Source: Rhizobium sp. 2MFCol3.1 | Lineage (GTDB): Bacteria > Pseudomonadota > Alphaproteobacteria > Rhizobiales > Rhizobiaceae | Length of the DNA stretch: 64,000 bases | Assembly (NCBI RefSeq): GCF_000377565.1 | Contig: NZ_KB898364.1 | Location: 124,001-188,000, forward strand | Direction: 5' to 3' | Shown: piece after piece, positions 43,143 to 52,158 of the stretch | Layout: every line of letters begins with the position of its first letter | Position numbering within the stretch: the first letter of the stretch is position 1 | Translations under genes and position numbers: made by a program | The notes under the pieces: generated by a model | The model's input: the letters and a program-made list of their open reading frames with translations, nothing else | Told to the model about the DNA's origin: nothing | Databases searched by the model: none

Positions 43143-44159
43143 TCAAATGATTTGGTCGAAGCGACATTGCTCAGGCTTCTTGTCGGGATGCCACCGGACG
43201 ATCCTCGTCCCGTGCCGAAATCGACGAGCTGTGACCTGATCGAACTTCACTTCGACGACCAATTCTGACTTTATCGGCACCCACTCCGCTGAACGCGCCG
43301 TGCTCCAGCGGCTCGGGCCACCGGGAGCTTTACCTGTGAAACCCGGCGCTTGTTGACGGGCTTCCAGTTTCGCTGTTAGCTCTGCTCGGTCGGCATCCGA
43401 TATTCCCGACATGAAGCCGACGTGGTCAAGCTCTCCCTCATCGTTGTACAAACCGAGCAGCAGCGATCCGACCATTTTGCTGTCACTTTCATACCTGAAC
43501 CCGCCGACCACACAGTCGGCGGTCCTGATCCGCTTGACCTTCACCATGGCCCGCTCGCCCGGCCGATAAGGGTCTGTCAGGCGTTTGCAAACGACGCCAT
43601 CGGTGTCGCTTCCCGAGTCCGCCAGCCATTTAGTGGCATCAGCTATTTTGGTGGTCGTCGGGGATAGCTGGATTATCGCGGACGCTACGTTCTTAGTGAA
43701 CGATTCTAACGCGGTCCGTCTTTCTGAGAGAGGCTGGCCCAACAGAATATGGCCAGCCGGGTCCATCAGCATGTCGAAAGCAACCAGTCTCGCCGGCGTC
43801 TCCACCGACAGCTTTTTGATCCGGCTTTCCGCCGGGTGCAATCTCATCTGGAGAGCATCGAACGAAAGCTTTCCGTCCAGATCGATGATCAGCTCACCGT
43901 CGATGACAAACTGCTGGATATCTATCGAAGCCAGGAATGCGATGACTTCAGGAAAATAACGGCCAAGCGGCTTACCAGACTTGGCACGAATATCGACCTC
44001 GCGGCCGTTCTTGAAGGCGAGGCACCGAAAGCCATCCCACTTCGGCTCGTACGACCATCCGTCCCCCTCGGGCAGAGTCTCCGCAAGCTTGGCCTCCATT
44101 GGCTCGGTCTCGATCGACAGTTCCGATGGCGTGATCGCTGACTTGGTATTCTTGGCCAT
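43143..44159 (-). CDS. ligC: ATP-dependent DNA ligase, LigC type
   Basis: A 338-residue ligase with only the adenylation and OB domains. The nucleotidyl-transfer motif is EPKWDGFR, with Lys40 as the AMP acceptor. FVIDGELII, VAFDML, SDTDGVVCKRL and the motif V segment MVKVKRIRTADCVVGGF follow in the expected order. The ATG at 44159 shares its A with the last base of the ligD stop codon, so the two genes are translationally coupled. LigC enzymes are reported to work in base-excision repair or as backup ligases in end joining. Confidence 0.92.
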   Translation of the reverse strand: MAKNTKSAITPSELSIETEPMEAKLAETLPEGDGWSYEPKWDGFRCLAFKNGREVDIRAKSGKPLGRYFPEVIAFLASIDIQQFVIDGELIIDLDGKLSFDALQMRLHPAESRIKKLSVETPARLVAFDMLMDPAGHILLGQPLSERRTALESFTKNVASAIIQLSPTTTKIADATKWLADSGSDTDGVVCKRLTDPYRPGERAMVKVKRIRTADCVVGGFRYESDSKMVGSLLLGLYNDEGELDHVGFMSGISDADRAELTAKLEARQQAPGFTGKAPGGPSRWSTARSAEWVPIKSELVVEVKFDQVTARRFRHGTRIVRWHPDKKPEQCRFDQII

Positions 44160-46804
44160 CACGCGGCCGCCTTGGTGGACCTGGCGAGACGCTTGATCGC
44201 CTCCCCCAGGGGACGTCCAGCGTCGGAATAGTCCTCCCATGCCGATGTCTTTGCCAAGAGCGCGGGGACCGTCCTTATCGTAAACTTCTTGGGATCGAGA
44301 TCAGCCCTGACCTGTCGCCAGGTGATCGGCATCGACACGGTGGCTCCGGCCCTCGCCCGAGGCGACAACGGAGCGACGGCCGTCGCCATTCGATCATTGC
44401 GGAGATAGTCGAGGAAAATGCGGCCTTCACGCAGCTTTTTGGACATCTTGACCAGGAATTGATCAGGGGCGTCCTGAGCCATCTGATTGCAGACGTCGTG
44501 GGCGAACTGCTTGGCTTCCGGCCACCCAAGCTTGGTCTTCCGCCTGGCTAAAGGCGTCACGACATGCAGTCCCTTGCCCCCGGTTGTCTTGCAGAAGCTT
44601 GTCAACCCGAGAGCCTCCAACCGATCACGCATCTCCTTGGCGGCCTCGATGACAGTCGAGAACGGCACGTCGGGCGCAGGGTCCAGGTCAAAGACAAGGC
44701 GGCCAGGTACCTCCGGCTCGTCGGGCTGGCAGTTCCAGGGGTGAATTTCCATGGCAGCGACCTGTGCCACCGCTGCCAGCCCCTCAATCCGGTCGATCTG
44801 CAGGTACGGCTTGCGGTCGCCGAAGACGGTGACAAGCTCCAGGAGATTGGAAGTGCCCTGCATCGCGTGGCGCTGGAAGAACTCCTCACCGCCAATGCCA
44901 TCCGGGCAGCGTATAACGGATGACGGACGTCCCTTGATGTGTTCGATCATCCAGGGCCCGACTGCCTCGAAATACCGCGCCAGGTCTTCCTTGGTGACGG
45001 GCTGGCCATCTCCGGCGTCGGGCCACAGCGGCTTGTCGGGGTGGGAGATCATGACACCCATGACGTTGGCCTTGGCATTGGAACGCCGATTATATGGCTT
45101 CGGCTTCACGACCGGGTCTGGGACAAAATGCTCCTCAGGCTTGGCTGGCTTCTCTGCCTCAACCTCGTCGGCAGGTTTGTCCTCCCGCAGGCCCTTGAAG
45201 GCTGCCTGGCGGACGAGACCATCGGCCGTCCATCCGGCAAACTCGATTTCCGCCACCAGTTCAGGCTTGACCCAAACGACATCGGGGTCCTTTTTCGGCG
45301 CACCAACGCCAGTGAACGGCGATGTCTTCGCGGCCACCTCTTCCAGCTTCGGCAGCAGCGTTTTCACCTTCGCCGCGCCATATCCAGTGCCCACGCGGCC
45401 CACATAGACGAAGTTTTCACCACGATGGACACCGACGAGCAGTGAGCGAAACCTTCCATTGGTTTTGGCCCACCCCCCGATGACGACTTCATGCCCTGCC
45501 CTGCATTTCGACTTTGCCCAAGTGTCGGTTCGCCCGGAAACGTAAGGGGCGTCGGCCTTCTTCGAGACGATGCCTTCAAGTGACAGCTGGCAGGCCGACT
45601 TGAGAACGGCGTCGCCACCGGTATCGAAATGCTCCACGAACCGAAGGCGAGCTTCGTCTTCACCTGCCTCCAACAGACCCTGAAGGCGTTCCTTTCGCTC
45701 GGTGAGCGGCTGCTCTCGCAGATCGTCACCTCCGTTGAATAGTAGGTCGAACGCGAAAAACACTAGGTCGTCGGTCTTCTTTTCAGATAGCGACGCCTGC
45801 AGAGCCGCGAAGTCCGGAGCCCCGTGTTCGTCCAGGGCGCAGATTTCACCATCGATGATGCAATCAGCCAGCTCGGACGCTGCGGCCGCGATGGCCGGAT
45901 ACTTCGCCGTCCAGTCGAGGCCTTTCCGGGTTTTGAGGGTGACCTCACCGTCGAGAACCCGCATCTGGATGCGGTATCCATCGAACTTGATCTCGTGAAT
46001 CCAGCCGTCGGCACCCGGCGGTCGAGCCAGCGTCTCGCAGAGCTGCGGTGGAATGAAGTCCGGTACTTTAGCAGTCGGTTTTTTCTTGGTCGTATTTTGC
46101 TTGGCGGGTTTCCCTGCTGCTCCCCGCTCATCGGCCGCGAGGCCAACATTGCTGTCCCATACGGCGTCCGGTCCAATTGCTTCGCCCGCAACCATGAAAG
46201 GCTTTGGCTTCTTGCCCTTGCCGCCCGCTATTGCCTCCATCGTTCGACCGGAGGCAACGGATGTATCCTTCTCCAGGATCGCCGCGCCATCGCCGTCAAC
46301 TGCATCGTCGTCATGGTGCTTGATAAGCAGCCAGTTGACGTGCTTGCCGCCGTCGCGGTCGCCGCGCATGCGGACAAGAACGAAGCTGCCGTGGAGCTTT
46401 TCACCTTCCAGGGTGAACTTGAGATCGCCTTTCTCAAGCATTTGCTGCGGGGTCTTCTTGCCTTCTGGTTCCCAGTAGCCGCGATCCCAGAGCATGACGG
46501 TACCACCACCATATTGCCCTTTAGGGATCGTGCCTTCAAAATCGCCGTAGTCGAGCGGATGATCTTCGACCTCAACAGCCAACCTCTTGTCGCTTGGATC
46601 AAGCGACGGGCCTTTGGTCACGGCCCATGACTTGAAGACACCGTCAAGTTCGAGACGGAGGTCGTAGTGAAGCCGCGTGGCGTCGTGCTTCTGGATGATG
46701 AACCGAAGCCTGTTCGACGGCTTGATGTCGGTGGCCCCATGCGGCTCCTGCGTGACCTTGAAATCCCGCTTTGCCTTGTATTTGGAGAGCTTTTCTTCCG
46801 CCAT
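44159..46804 (-). CDS. ligD: Multifunctional DNA ligase LigD (phosphoesterase-ligase-polymerase)
   Basis: 881 residues with all three LigD activities in the order phosphoesterase (residues about 30-190, KHDATRLHYDLRLELDG with His40, His46, Asp48), ligase (about 250-550, EIKFDGYR with Lys273) and primase-like polymerase (about 590-880, LVFDLDPAPDVPF and TTGGKGLHVVTPL). This is the order of Pseudomonas and rhizobial LigD rather than the mycobacterial one. It processes, fills and seals double-strand breaks held by Ku. The gene is upstream of ligC in one unit. Confidence 0.96.
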   Translation of the reverse strand: MAEEKLSKYKAKRDFKVTQEPHGATDIKPSNRLRFIIQKHDATRLHYDLRLELDGVFKSWAVTKGPSLDPSDKRLAVEVEDHPLDYGDFEGTIPKGQYGGGTVMLWDRGYWEPEGKKTPQQMLEKGDLKFTLEGEKLHGSFVLVRMRGDRDGGKHVNWLLIKHHDDDAVDGDGAAILEKDTSVASGRTMEAIAGGKGKKPKPFMVAGEAIGPDAVWDSNVGLAADERGAAGKPAKQNTTKKKPTAKVPDFIPPQLCETLARPPGADGWIHEIKFDGYRIQMRVLDGEVTLKTRKGLDWTAKYPAIAAAASELADCIIDGEICALDEHGAPDFAALQASLSEKKTDDLVFFAFDLLFNGGDDLREQPLTERKERLQGLLEAGEDEARLRFVEHFDTGGDAVLKSACQLSLEGIVSKKADAPYVSGRTDTWAKSKCRAGHEVVIGGWAKTNGRFRSLLVGVHRGENFVYVGRVGTGYGAAKVKTLLPKLEEVAAKTSPFTGVGAPKKDPDVVWVKPELVAEIEFAGWTADGLVRQAAFKGLREDKPADEVEAEKPAKPEEHFVPDPVVKPKPYNRRSNAKANVMGVMISHPDKPLWPDAGDGQPVTKEDLARYFEAVGPWMIEHIKGRPSSVIRCPDGIGGEEFFQRHAMQGTSNLLELVTVFGDRKPYLQIDRIEGLAAVAQVAAMEIHPWNCQPDEPEVPGRLVFDLDPAPDVPFSTVIEAAKEMRDRLEALGLTSFCKTTGGKGLHVVTPLARRKTKLGWPEAKQFAHDVCNQMAQDAPDQFLVKMSKKLREGRIFLDYLRNDRMATAVAPLSPRARAGATVSMPITWRQVRADLDPKKFTIRTVPALLAKTSAWEDYSDAGRPLGEAIKRLARSTKAAA

Positions 46805-47130
46805 GTAAACCTCGCCATGCTTGGGTGCAACCTCAACGTCTAAGGCGGCGAAAGGATGCAGTCGGACACCATACTGCGATGTTCAACGCATCTTCTGTGT
46901 CCCTCGTGCCGGACTTCCACTTCTGGACACGCCGCGAGCCTGGTGGGAACACCGGAAAGACGGCCTCGTTTACCTGTGCACGCACAATCGAGATAATGAT
47001 GAAAACCGGGAATTGTAATGTTTTTAGTCGACAGGACGATTGTCGTTGCTTTCCGCGACGAGGTTAAGATGCTCGGCCCATTCAAAGATCACGGGCAACA
47101 ATGTTTGCCCGCCTTTTAACCGCAACTGAA
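46805..47130. other. Intergenic region upstream of ligD
   Basis: No gene is supported. It must hold the ligD promoter on the minus strand; no good EcfG or LexA site was found by eye. A hairpin lies at 47092-47111. Confidence 0.4.
47092..47111. terminator. Possible intrinsic terminator
   Basis: CGGGCAA and TTGCCCG form a 7-bp stem; CCTTTTAA follows on the plus strand. It is placed directly downstream of the minus-strand response regulator gene, where the U-run is weaker. Confidence 0.35.
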
Positions 47131-47703
47131 CTAAGCGGCGTCTGCCAAAGTTCCTAGAAGCGCGCTCTCCTCATACGGCTTCCTCAGAAACCTGACACCT
47201 TCTCCGATATCCGAAGCGCGCAACGACACCAATCCAGAAGTGACAATGACCCGAGTTTCAGGCCAGAGCTGTCGAACTTTCGCGGCGAGCCCAAGTCCGT
47301 CCATCTCGCCCGGCATGTTTATGTCGGTGATCACCGCATCCACCTTTTGCATCCTGAGCCATATCAACGCCTCCGATGCATTCGCGGCCTCCATCGCGAG
47401 GTACCCTGCGTCCTCGAGCGTGCTTACGGCGGCAAAGCGCAATACTGGTTCGTCGTCGACAATGAGAACTTTCTGATGTCGATCAGGCACGCGTTCGGAT
47501 GGACTAGGTTCGAGGCCGGCTGCGAGGCGATCCCTCCTTGCCAGCACTTCACGCCCATCCGGCGACGCGCGGGTCTTCTCCATATGGTCTCTCGCGGAAG
47601 AGGCTCGCAGCCAATATTCCTGGTCCCGACCCCATTGACGGCCGTTTTCCTCCCAAAGCCCATAAGCGCGTTTGCTGATCCATTCGTGACGTTCGTCAGA
47701 CAT
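47131..47703 (-). CDS. DUF2934-receiver fusion response regulator
   Basis: A 190-residue protein starting at the ATG at 47703, five bases after GGAGG; the frame is open to 47922 but without a signal. Residues 1-45 form a DUF2934-like module (RAYGLWEENGRQWGRDQEYWLRA). Residues about 70-188 are a receiver with VDDEPVLRF, the phosphoacceptor Asp in AVITDINMPGEMDG, VIVTSG and FLRKPYEES. No output domain is present. It is likely a partner of an HWE kinase. The DUF2934 part is common on its own in rhizobia and has no assigned role. Confidence 0.85.
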   Translation of the reverse strand: MSDERHEWISKRAYGLWEENGRQWGRDQEYWLRASSARDHMEKTRASPDGREVLARRDRLAAGLEPSPSERVPDRHQKVLIVDDEPVLRFAAVSTLEDAGYLAMEAANASEALIWLRMQKVDAVITDINMPGEMDGLGLAAKVRQLWPETRVIVTSGLVSLRASDIGEGVRFLRKPYEESALLGTLADAA

Positions 47704-47887
47704 TCTGGCCTCCGGAATTTCGAACATGGCGCACTCAGATTCGGTGCCTCGCGAACTGATCGAAAGGCAACCAATGAATGTTTCGTCGGCACGATGGTTC
47801 TGGTACGTTAACGCAAAGAAGGTTATCGGCCGATGCAAGATAAACGGTGTCCCAGCGCGCGAATAATGCCGCGAAAGGCTACCTGGG

Positions 47888-48334
47888 CTACTGCGAACCC
47901 GCTGATGTAGAGCCCATGTCATCTGAATCTCGAGACGGGATCGGGCATTGCGCCCTTGCCTCCCTCGCCCGCCGTAGCCTTTCGGTTTTCATAGCACGCA
48001 GCTGACGTTCCTGTTCGAGCGTCTGCATCGCAATGCGGGTCGTCTCCTCTTGAGCCGCGATACGCTCATCATTGGTCCGTGCCTGTCGTGATCTCGGTAA
48101 GCGTCCTTCCATTTCAACGACCCTCCTATGCAAGTTCAACCGCGCCTGACAATGCGGGATGAGATCGCGCCGGACGGGTGGGGCGCTCGACTGCCGTTTC
48201 GTTGGCCACAGGAAGAAAACGGAAAAATCCCTGTGTTCGCCATCTCCGTCGTGTCCGTTTGACACGGCCGCGATCTCGGGGTGGTTAATGACCAAATGCT
48301 CGATGTAGTTCCTGAGCGCGAACGCTTTGTCCAT
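47888..48334 (-). CDS. Hypothetical charged protein
   Basis: 148 residues. The second half is a charged helix rich in Arg, Glu and Gln (DERIAAQEETTRIAMQTLEQERQ...). The first half has no recognised fold. It lies upstream of the DUF2934-receiver gene on the same strand. No strong ribosome binding site. Confidence 0.4.
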   Translation of the reverse strand: MDKAFALRNYIEHLVINHPEIAAVSNGHDGDGEHRDFSVFFLWPTKRQSSAPPVRRDLIPHCQARLNLHRRVVEMEGRLPRSRQARTNDERIAAQEETTRIAMQTLEQERQLRAMKTERLRRAREARAQCPIPSRDSDDMGSTSAGSQ

Positions 48335-48358
48335 TACCGTACTTTGAGCGCCGATCCT

Positions 48359-48610
48359 TCAGTGGTACGCCGACGAGGACGGCGCGGTCGCTTTCGTCGC
48401 AAGTGGTCCATTGAAGTTCTGGATCAGGAAATCAGCTATCTGTCGCTCTCCAAATCCGTTGGAGTGAAGCGCTATCGCAACCGTGCACAGCACGTCGGCT
48501 ACCGCATGATCGAACGGAACTTGGTAAACGCGGAACCACTTCACCACAGCAGTCAACATGGCCGAGCTGCTGCCCGCGCCGAGGTCGCAATCGTCATCTT
48601 CGAGCGACAT
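48359..48610 (-). CDS. Small hypothetical protein
   Basis: 83 residues with an acidic N-terminus (MSLEDDDCDLG) and a helical middle (AVADVLCTVAIALHSNGFGERQIADFLIQNF). An AGGGAAACGG stretch precedes the ATG. No family is recognised. Confidence 0.45.
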   Translation of the reverse strand: MSLEDDDCDLGAGSSSAMLTAVVKWFRVYQVPFDHAVADVLCTVAIALHSNGFGERQIADFLIQNFNGPLATKATAPSSSAYH

Positions 48611-48794
48611 CCGTTTCCCTTTCGCACTGCCCGGAACGAAGGATCGAACAGCGAGTTGGAGGAAAGGTTCCGTGAGCTGCGACAGGACGGCTCATCGCAC
48701 CCGGTGGAAAGGCTGTATCAGATGCATCCGAGGCTCGGCTAGCATGCGGGGATCACGGCGTTGCTTCCCTGCTAGAATACTGACGGCGTCTACT

Positions 48795-48992
48795 TCAACG
48801 TGCCTCACCACCGCGTCCCCACCTGACGCTACCCTCAGCACTCTTGGCCGCCTCAGCGTCGTTGATACGGTCTAGAAGGTGATCAAACGACGCCGGCGAA
48901 ACTTCTTCGACCTCGTAGAGAGCCTGGAGTCGTCTACGCATATCGGCATTACCGAAAAACACGTTGAAGGAAGTCTCTCTCGTCTGTTCCAT
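48795..48992 (-). CDS. Small hypothetical protein
   Basis: 65 residues with a helical core (ADMRRRLQALYEVEEVSPASFDHLLDRIND). A GGGGTGA stretch precedes the ATG. No family is recognised. Confidence 0.45.
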   Translation of the reverse strand: MEQTRETSFNVFFGNADMRRRLQALYEVEEVSPASFDHLLDRINDAEAAKSAEGSVRWGRGGEAR

Positions 48993-49326
48993 TCAATTCA
49001 CCCCCACTTAGTCCCGGCAAACTCGCTCGACCACAAGTTGGTTCCGCTGTTGAACGTGCATTCTTGTGGATAACGAGCGGGCGGCAGTTCAAGGAAGCAA
49101 CTGAGTTAAGCAGGGTCATTGCCGACGCCAAAAACGAACGGCAGATCAGGCTCGAGAAATTGCAGGGCTCGAAAACAGCGTGAACTCAATGCTGACACCG
49201 ATTTTGACCATCAGCATTCCCTCAAACTCCTGGCGGCCTTCTCAGAAGGAACACCAATCACGCGTGCCTAACCCGTCTTTACTCCCACGTTTGGAGCAAC
49301 CGAACCGCGGCGATGCGCCCCCTTCA
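48993..49326. other. Intergenic region without recognisable content
   Basis: Short overlapping frames only; no repeat, hairpin or promoter motif stands out. Confidence 0.35.
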
Positions 49327-50295
49327 TCAGCCATCAGGAGACATCGACAAACCTGACGAGGGAGTGACCGTTTGCTTGATCGTAGCGAAGTCGCCGTCCA
49401 TCGCGAGATCGATAAGGTTCTCAATAGCCTCGAAATTGAATTGGGACAGGTATTCCCGCTGCGGCGCGGTGAAAAACACGCCTCGCTTATCCATTAAACG
49501 CTCGAATAAATCCAACTGTTGCTTGATCGCGGTCTCATAGCCGCCCTTATCGTACATTTCGGCCAGCAACGAGCTGGCACCGATGTTGACCATTAGCATT
49601 TTTTCGATCTCCAGAAGCTTCGCGTGTTCGACTTTGCGAAGGATGGCTGCAATCAACAAGAGAACTTTCGTGTCCTCGATACGCCTCCAACCTGTCCACT
49701 CTGGGCTTGCCAGGCTCTTGGCGACTTCGACCACGTGGCCCTCGCTAAATACGTCCCGAGGCAAAAGGAGCAATCCCGCTATCCAATCGTCTGGGTCACC
49801 GCTGCTCCAGAGCCGATCTACCAAGTCGGCATCGTACTTCTCACGGATGTCGATTGACCGAAAAGTGTGCGTCGTGCCCCAGTGAGCGTATGGAGGCTTC
49901 ATGGTATTCGAGTTCGACCCCACGTAGACGACCTGTTGCGTGAGGTTGGTCACGTCCGCGACGCCAAAGCTGTCTTTGTATCGTTCGATCAGATACGCGT
50001 ACTCGTGCAAGCGCGCGGGCATGGATGAGTCGTTTTTCGTCTGGAACTCGATATGGTGGATCGTGGTGTCGCTGTAGACCAGCGCGTCGGCGCGCCGAAA
50101 TTCGAGGTTTGGGAACTCCTCTCGCAGAAAGACGCCGTCTGGCACTCCAAGGATCGAACGAAGTGTTCCGTTCCTTAAAGAAAACAATCGCTTCAGAGCG
50201 AAGTCGTACTTCGCAATCTTTGACTCCCGCAGCTTAGACAGGGTCATGTATTCTTTTTTGACGGGTGGCTCAGCGTCAGCCTTCGCACTCTTCAA
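49327..50295 (-). CDS. Rpn-family (YhgA-like) PD-(D/E)xK nuclease
   Basis: A 322-residue protein of the recombination-promoting nuclease/putative transposase family. The N-terminal segment KYDFALKRLF, the RRADALVYSDTTIHHIEFQTKND segment with the Asp and Glu-x-Gln of the nuclease core, and MPARLHEYAYLIERY are typical. A helical C-terminal half follows. The start is a TTG at 50295 with GGGAG six bases upstream. Family members cut DNA and promote RecA-independent recombination in E. coli; recent work links some to phage defence. Here it stands alone. Confidence 0.8.
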   Translation of the reverse strand: MKSAKADAEPPVKKEYMTLSKLRESKIAKYDFALKRLFSLRNGTLRSILGVPDGVFLREEFPNLEFRRADALVYSDTTIHHIEFQTKNDSSMPARLHEYAYLIERYKDSFGVADVTNLTQQVVYVGSNSNTMKPPYAHWGTTHTFRSIDIREKYDADLVDRLWSSGDPDDWIAGLLLLPRDVFSEGHVVEVAKSLASPEWTGWRRIEDTKVLLLIAAILRKVEHAKLLEIEKMLMVNIGASSLLAEMYDKGGYETAIKQQLDLFERLMDKRGVFFTAPQREYLSQFNFEAIENLIDLAMDGDFATIKQTVTPSSGLSMSPDG

Positions 50296-50352
50296 GATTT
50301 GTCTCCCGATGGAAATCTTGAGCCCGAATACTCACAGGAGACAAATTTTGGG

Positions 50353-50691
50353 TTAAGTCGCCAGCCCCGCCAGCCAGTAGATCGTCGTTCCTATGAGCAC
50401 CGTTGACAGCACCCGCCCCGATCCGGCGACGACAGCCGCTCCCGCCGCGAGTAGCCCGAATGCCAGGACATCCCGAATGTTCAAGCTGCCTACCAACTGG
50501 ACGACGTCCTGCTTGCCGAAAGCCATGGTGTAGGCGGTCGCCCCTAGCATCGCCTGACTGCTGAAATTCAGGAACCTGAACAAAGTGCTGTTCGGGTTCT
50601 GGAGCGCCTCAACCTTGCCAAAAGCGATCGGCAATGCCCGGAAGGCAAAGGCCGACGTCGCGGCGAACATCACCATCAACCAGACGGTCAT
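50353..50691 (-). CDS. azlD: AzlD-type small membrane subunit
   Basis: A 112-residue protein with four hydrophobic helices and the AzlD feel: TSAFAFRALPIAF near the N-terminus, FLNFSSQAMLGATAYTM in the middle, and ISVAAxAxxR-type helices after that. With AzlC it forms a branched-chain amino acid exporter. It overlaps the azlC stop by three bases. Since azlC is frameshifted, the pair is probably not functional. Confidence 0.75.
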   Translation of the reverse strand: MTVWLMVMFAATSAFAFRALPIAFGKVEALQNPNSTLFRFLNFSSQAMLGATAYTMAFGKQDVVQLVGSLNIRDVLAFGLLAAGAAVVAGSGRVLSTVLIGTTIYWLAGLAT

Positions 50692-51363
50692 TGGCGTTTC
50701 CCATTTCGAAGCGAGAGGGCCATCAGGCCACCAATGATGATGGGCGCGACAAGCATCGCCAGGTCAGCGTCGATCCAAAGCGCGATTGGCATCACGACGA
50801 GACCAGCCCAGAACCCGAAGAAATCGGGCATGTTCGGCCACGCGCGCGCGTTCTGCGCGACGAACAGCAGCGCCAATGCAAACGATACGAGGGTCTTCAC
50901 GTCGAGGCCGGGTATCCATTTGGAGACGAGAACCCCGAGCCCCGTCGAGATCGCGACCGTGATGAAGAGCGATGTCGCCATGACGCGGTAATACCGAACG
51001 GGATCGGGATGACCGCGACGAAATGCCGAGAGGCAGACCGACAGCACTGACGGCACAAGCAGGTGCACCCAGAAGATGGGCCGGAAACCACCCTTAGGGT
51101 AGAGATATGGCATGAGGCTAGCTGTCATCAGGGCGAACCGCGCGTTGAGCGCGAGGATGACAGGCACCAGTACGAACCCGTCGTTGATGTTTTGCGAGAG
51201 GATGATCTGCAGCGGGCTTGAATAGATGAAGAGCGAAGCGGCTCTCGTCTCTACAGACGTCAGGCCACCGGCGGCCGATAGATAGCAGACCGAACGAAAA
51301 GAAAATCAGGCCGTTCAATATCCCGATGGGCAGGAAGTCGCGGACTTCCTCTGAGGTCAGCAT
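50688..51363 (-). pseudogene. azlC: AzlC-type branched-chain amino acid exporter, frameshifted
   Basis: The N-terminus from the ATG at 51363 (EEVRDFLPIGILNGLIFFSFGLLSIG) is in one frame. The rest (GLTSVETRAASLFIYSSPLQIIL...) continues in another frame down to 50688. The switch lies near 51270-51285. The joined protein of about 225 residues fits AzlC in length, with the conserved LNARFALMTASLMPYL segment. It is directly followed by azlD. Confidence 0.72.
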
Positions 51364-51364
51364 C

Positions 51365-51592
51365 GATGACGAGCGCGTTCGGGTTCAGGGCTTTCCAGAC
51401 GTCTTCGCCGAAGATGGCATCCTGTACGATCTTACCGTTGGGCAACATCGTGATCGCAGCGTCAGCGCCACGGAGCGCATCGGCGACGGTTTCGGCGGCC
51501 ACTCCACCTGCGGCCTTGAGCTCCTGGCGGGCATCGGCGGACAAGTCGAACCCAGCGATCTCGAAGCCGGCGGACAGCGATCGGCTGTTCAA
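51365..51592 (-). pseudogene. Fragment of a 3-hydroxyisobutyrate dehydrogenase-type gene
   Basis: About 75 residues read as an internal N-terminal piece of an NAD-binding beta-hydroxyacid dehydrogenase (GFEIAGFDLSADAR...ADAAITMLPNGKIVQDAI...NPNALVID). The GLGxMG loop that should precede it is missing and the rest after VID is gone; the frame runs into azlC. Both ends are broken, so this is a relic between two other gene pieces. Confidence 0.75.
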
Positions 51593-51966
51593 GTTGCCGC
51601 GTTCGAGCTGGCGGGACTACTCCCGCTCTGCACTCGCTGGTCTATGCCCTCGAAGAAATTGTCCGCGCCGTTAATGTCGAGCACTTGCGCTCTACGCTGC
51701 TCGATAAGTTCGGCCGCGCCGATGCCCGGCGCGCCCCGGGCCGCCCAATACATCGGGTAACGCCGCGACGGTGTTCGCTTGATCGCAGACCGCAAGGCGT
51801 GGTCCCATTCACCCGACCAGCCGCAAACGATCAGTCCGTACTCATCCATGATGCGGTCAAGGAGCGCATCATATTGCGAGGGATAACCGCTGAGTTCGGC
51901 CTCGGTATTCAGGATTCTCGCGTCTTTGTAGTCACCGTGAAGCTTCAACAGGTAGGCGGATGAGTC
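51589..51966 (-). pseudogene. C-terminal fragment of a SIR2-like protein
   Basis: About 120 residues with the pattern of SIR2-family proteins found in bacterial defence islands: LLKLHGDYKDARILNTEAELSGY, then DEYGLIVCGWSGEWDHALRSAIKR and FFEGIDQRV. The catalytic NAD-binding N-terminus is missing, and the open frame upstream is only the shadow of the SRAP gene on the other strand. It is a 5'-truncated relic next to the dehydrogenase fragment. Confidence 0.7.
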
Positions 51967-52158
51967 GACCAACGAAGCGCGGAAAAAACCTTGGTGATGC
52001 GACGTGTGTGTACGTGACAGTCGGTTGTCGCGGAACGCATTCAAAAGCCTCCAGCCGCTCCAATGTTGAGAGGCCCGACAATCACACACTTTCGGTCCTT
52101 GCCAACTGCGGCCACGAGCGCAATCTTGCGATCTCGAAGATAGGGAGACTACAGGGGC

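Noticed and set aside
49061..49075. TGTGGATAACG as a transposon end
   Set aside because: Only the first six bases fit and there are no repeats or target duplication nearby.
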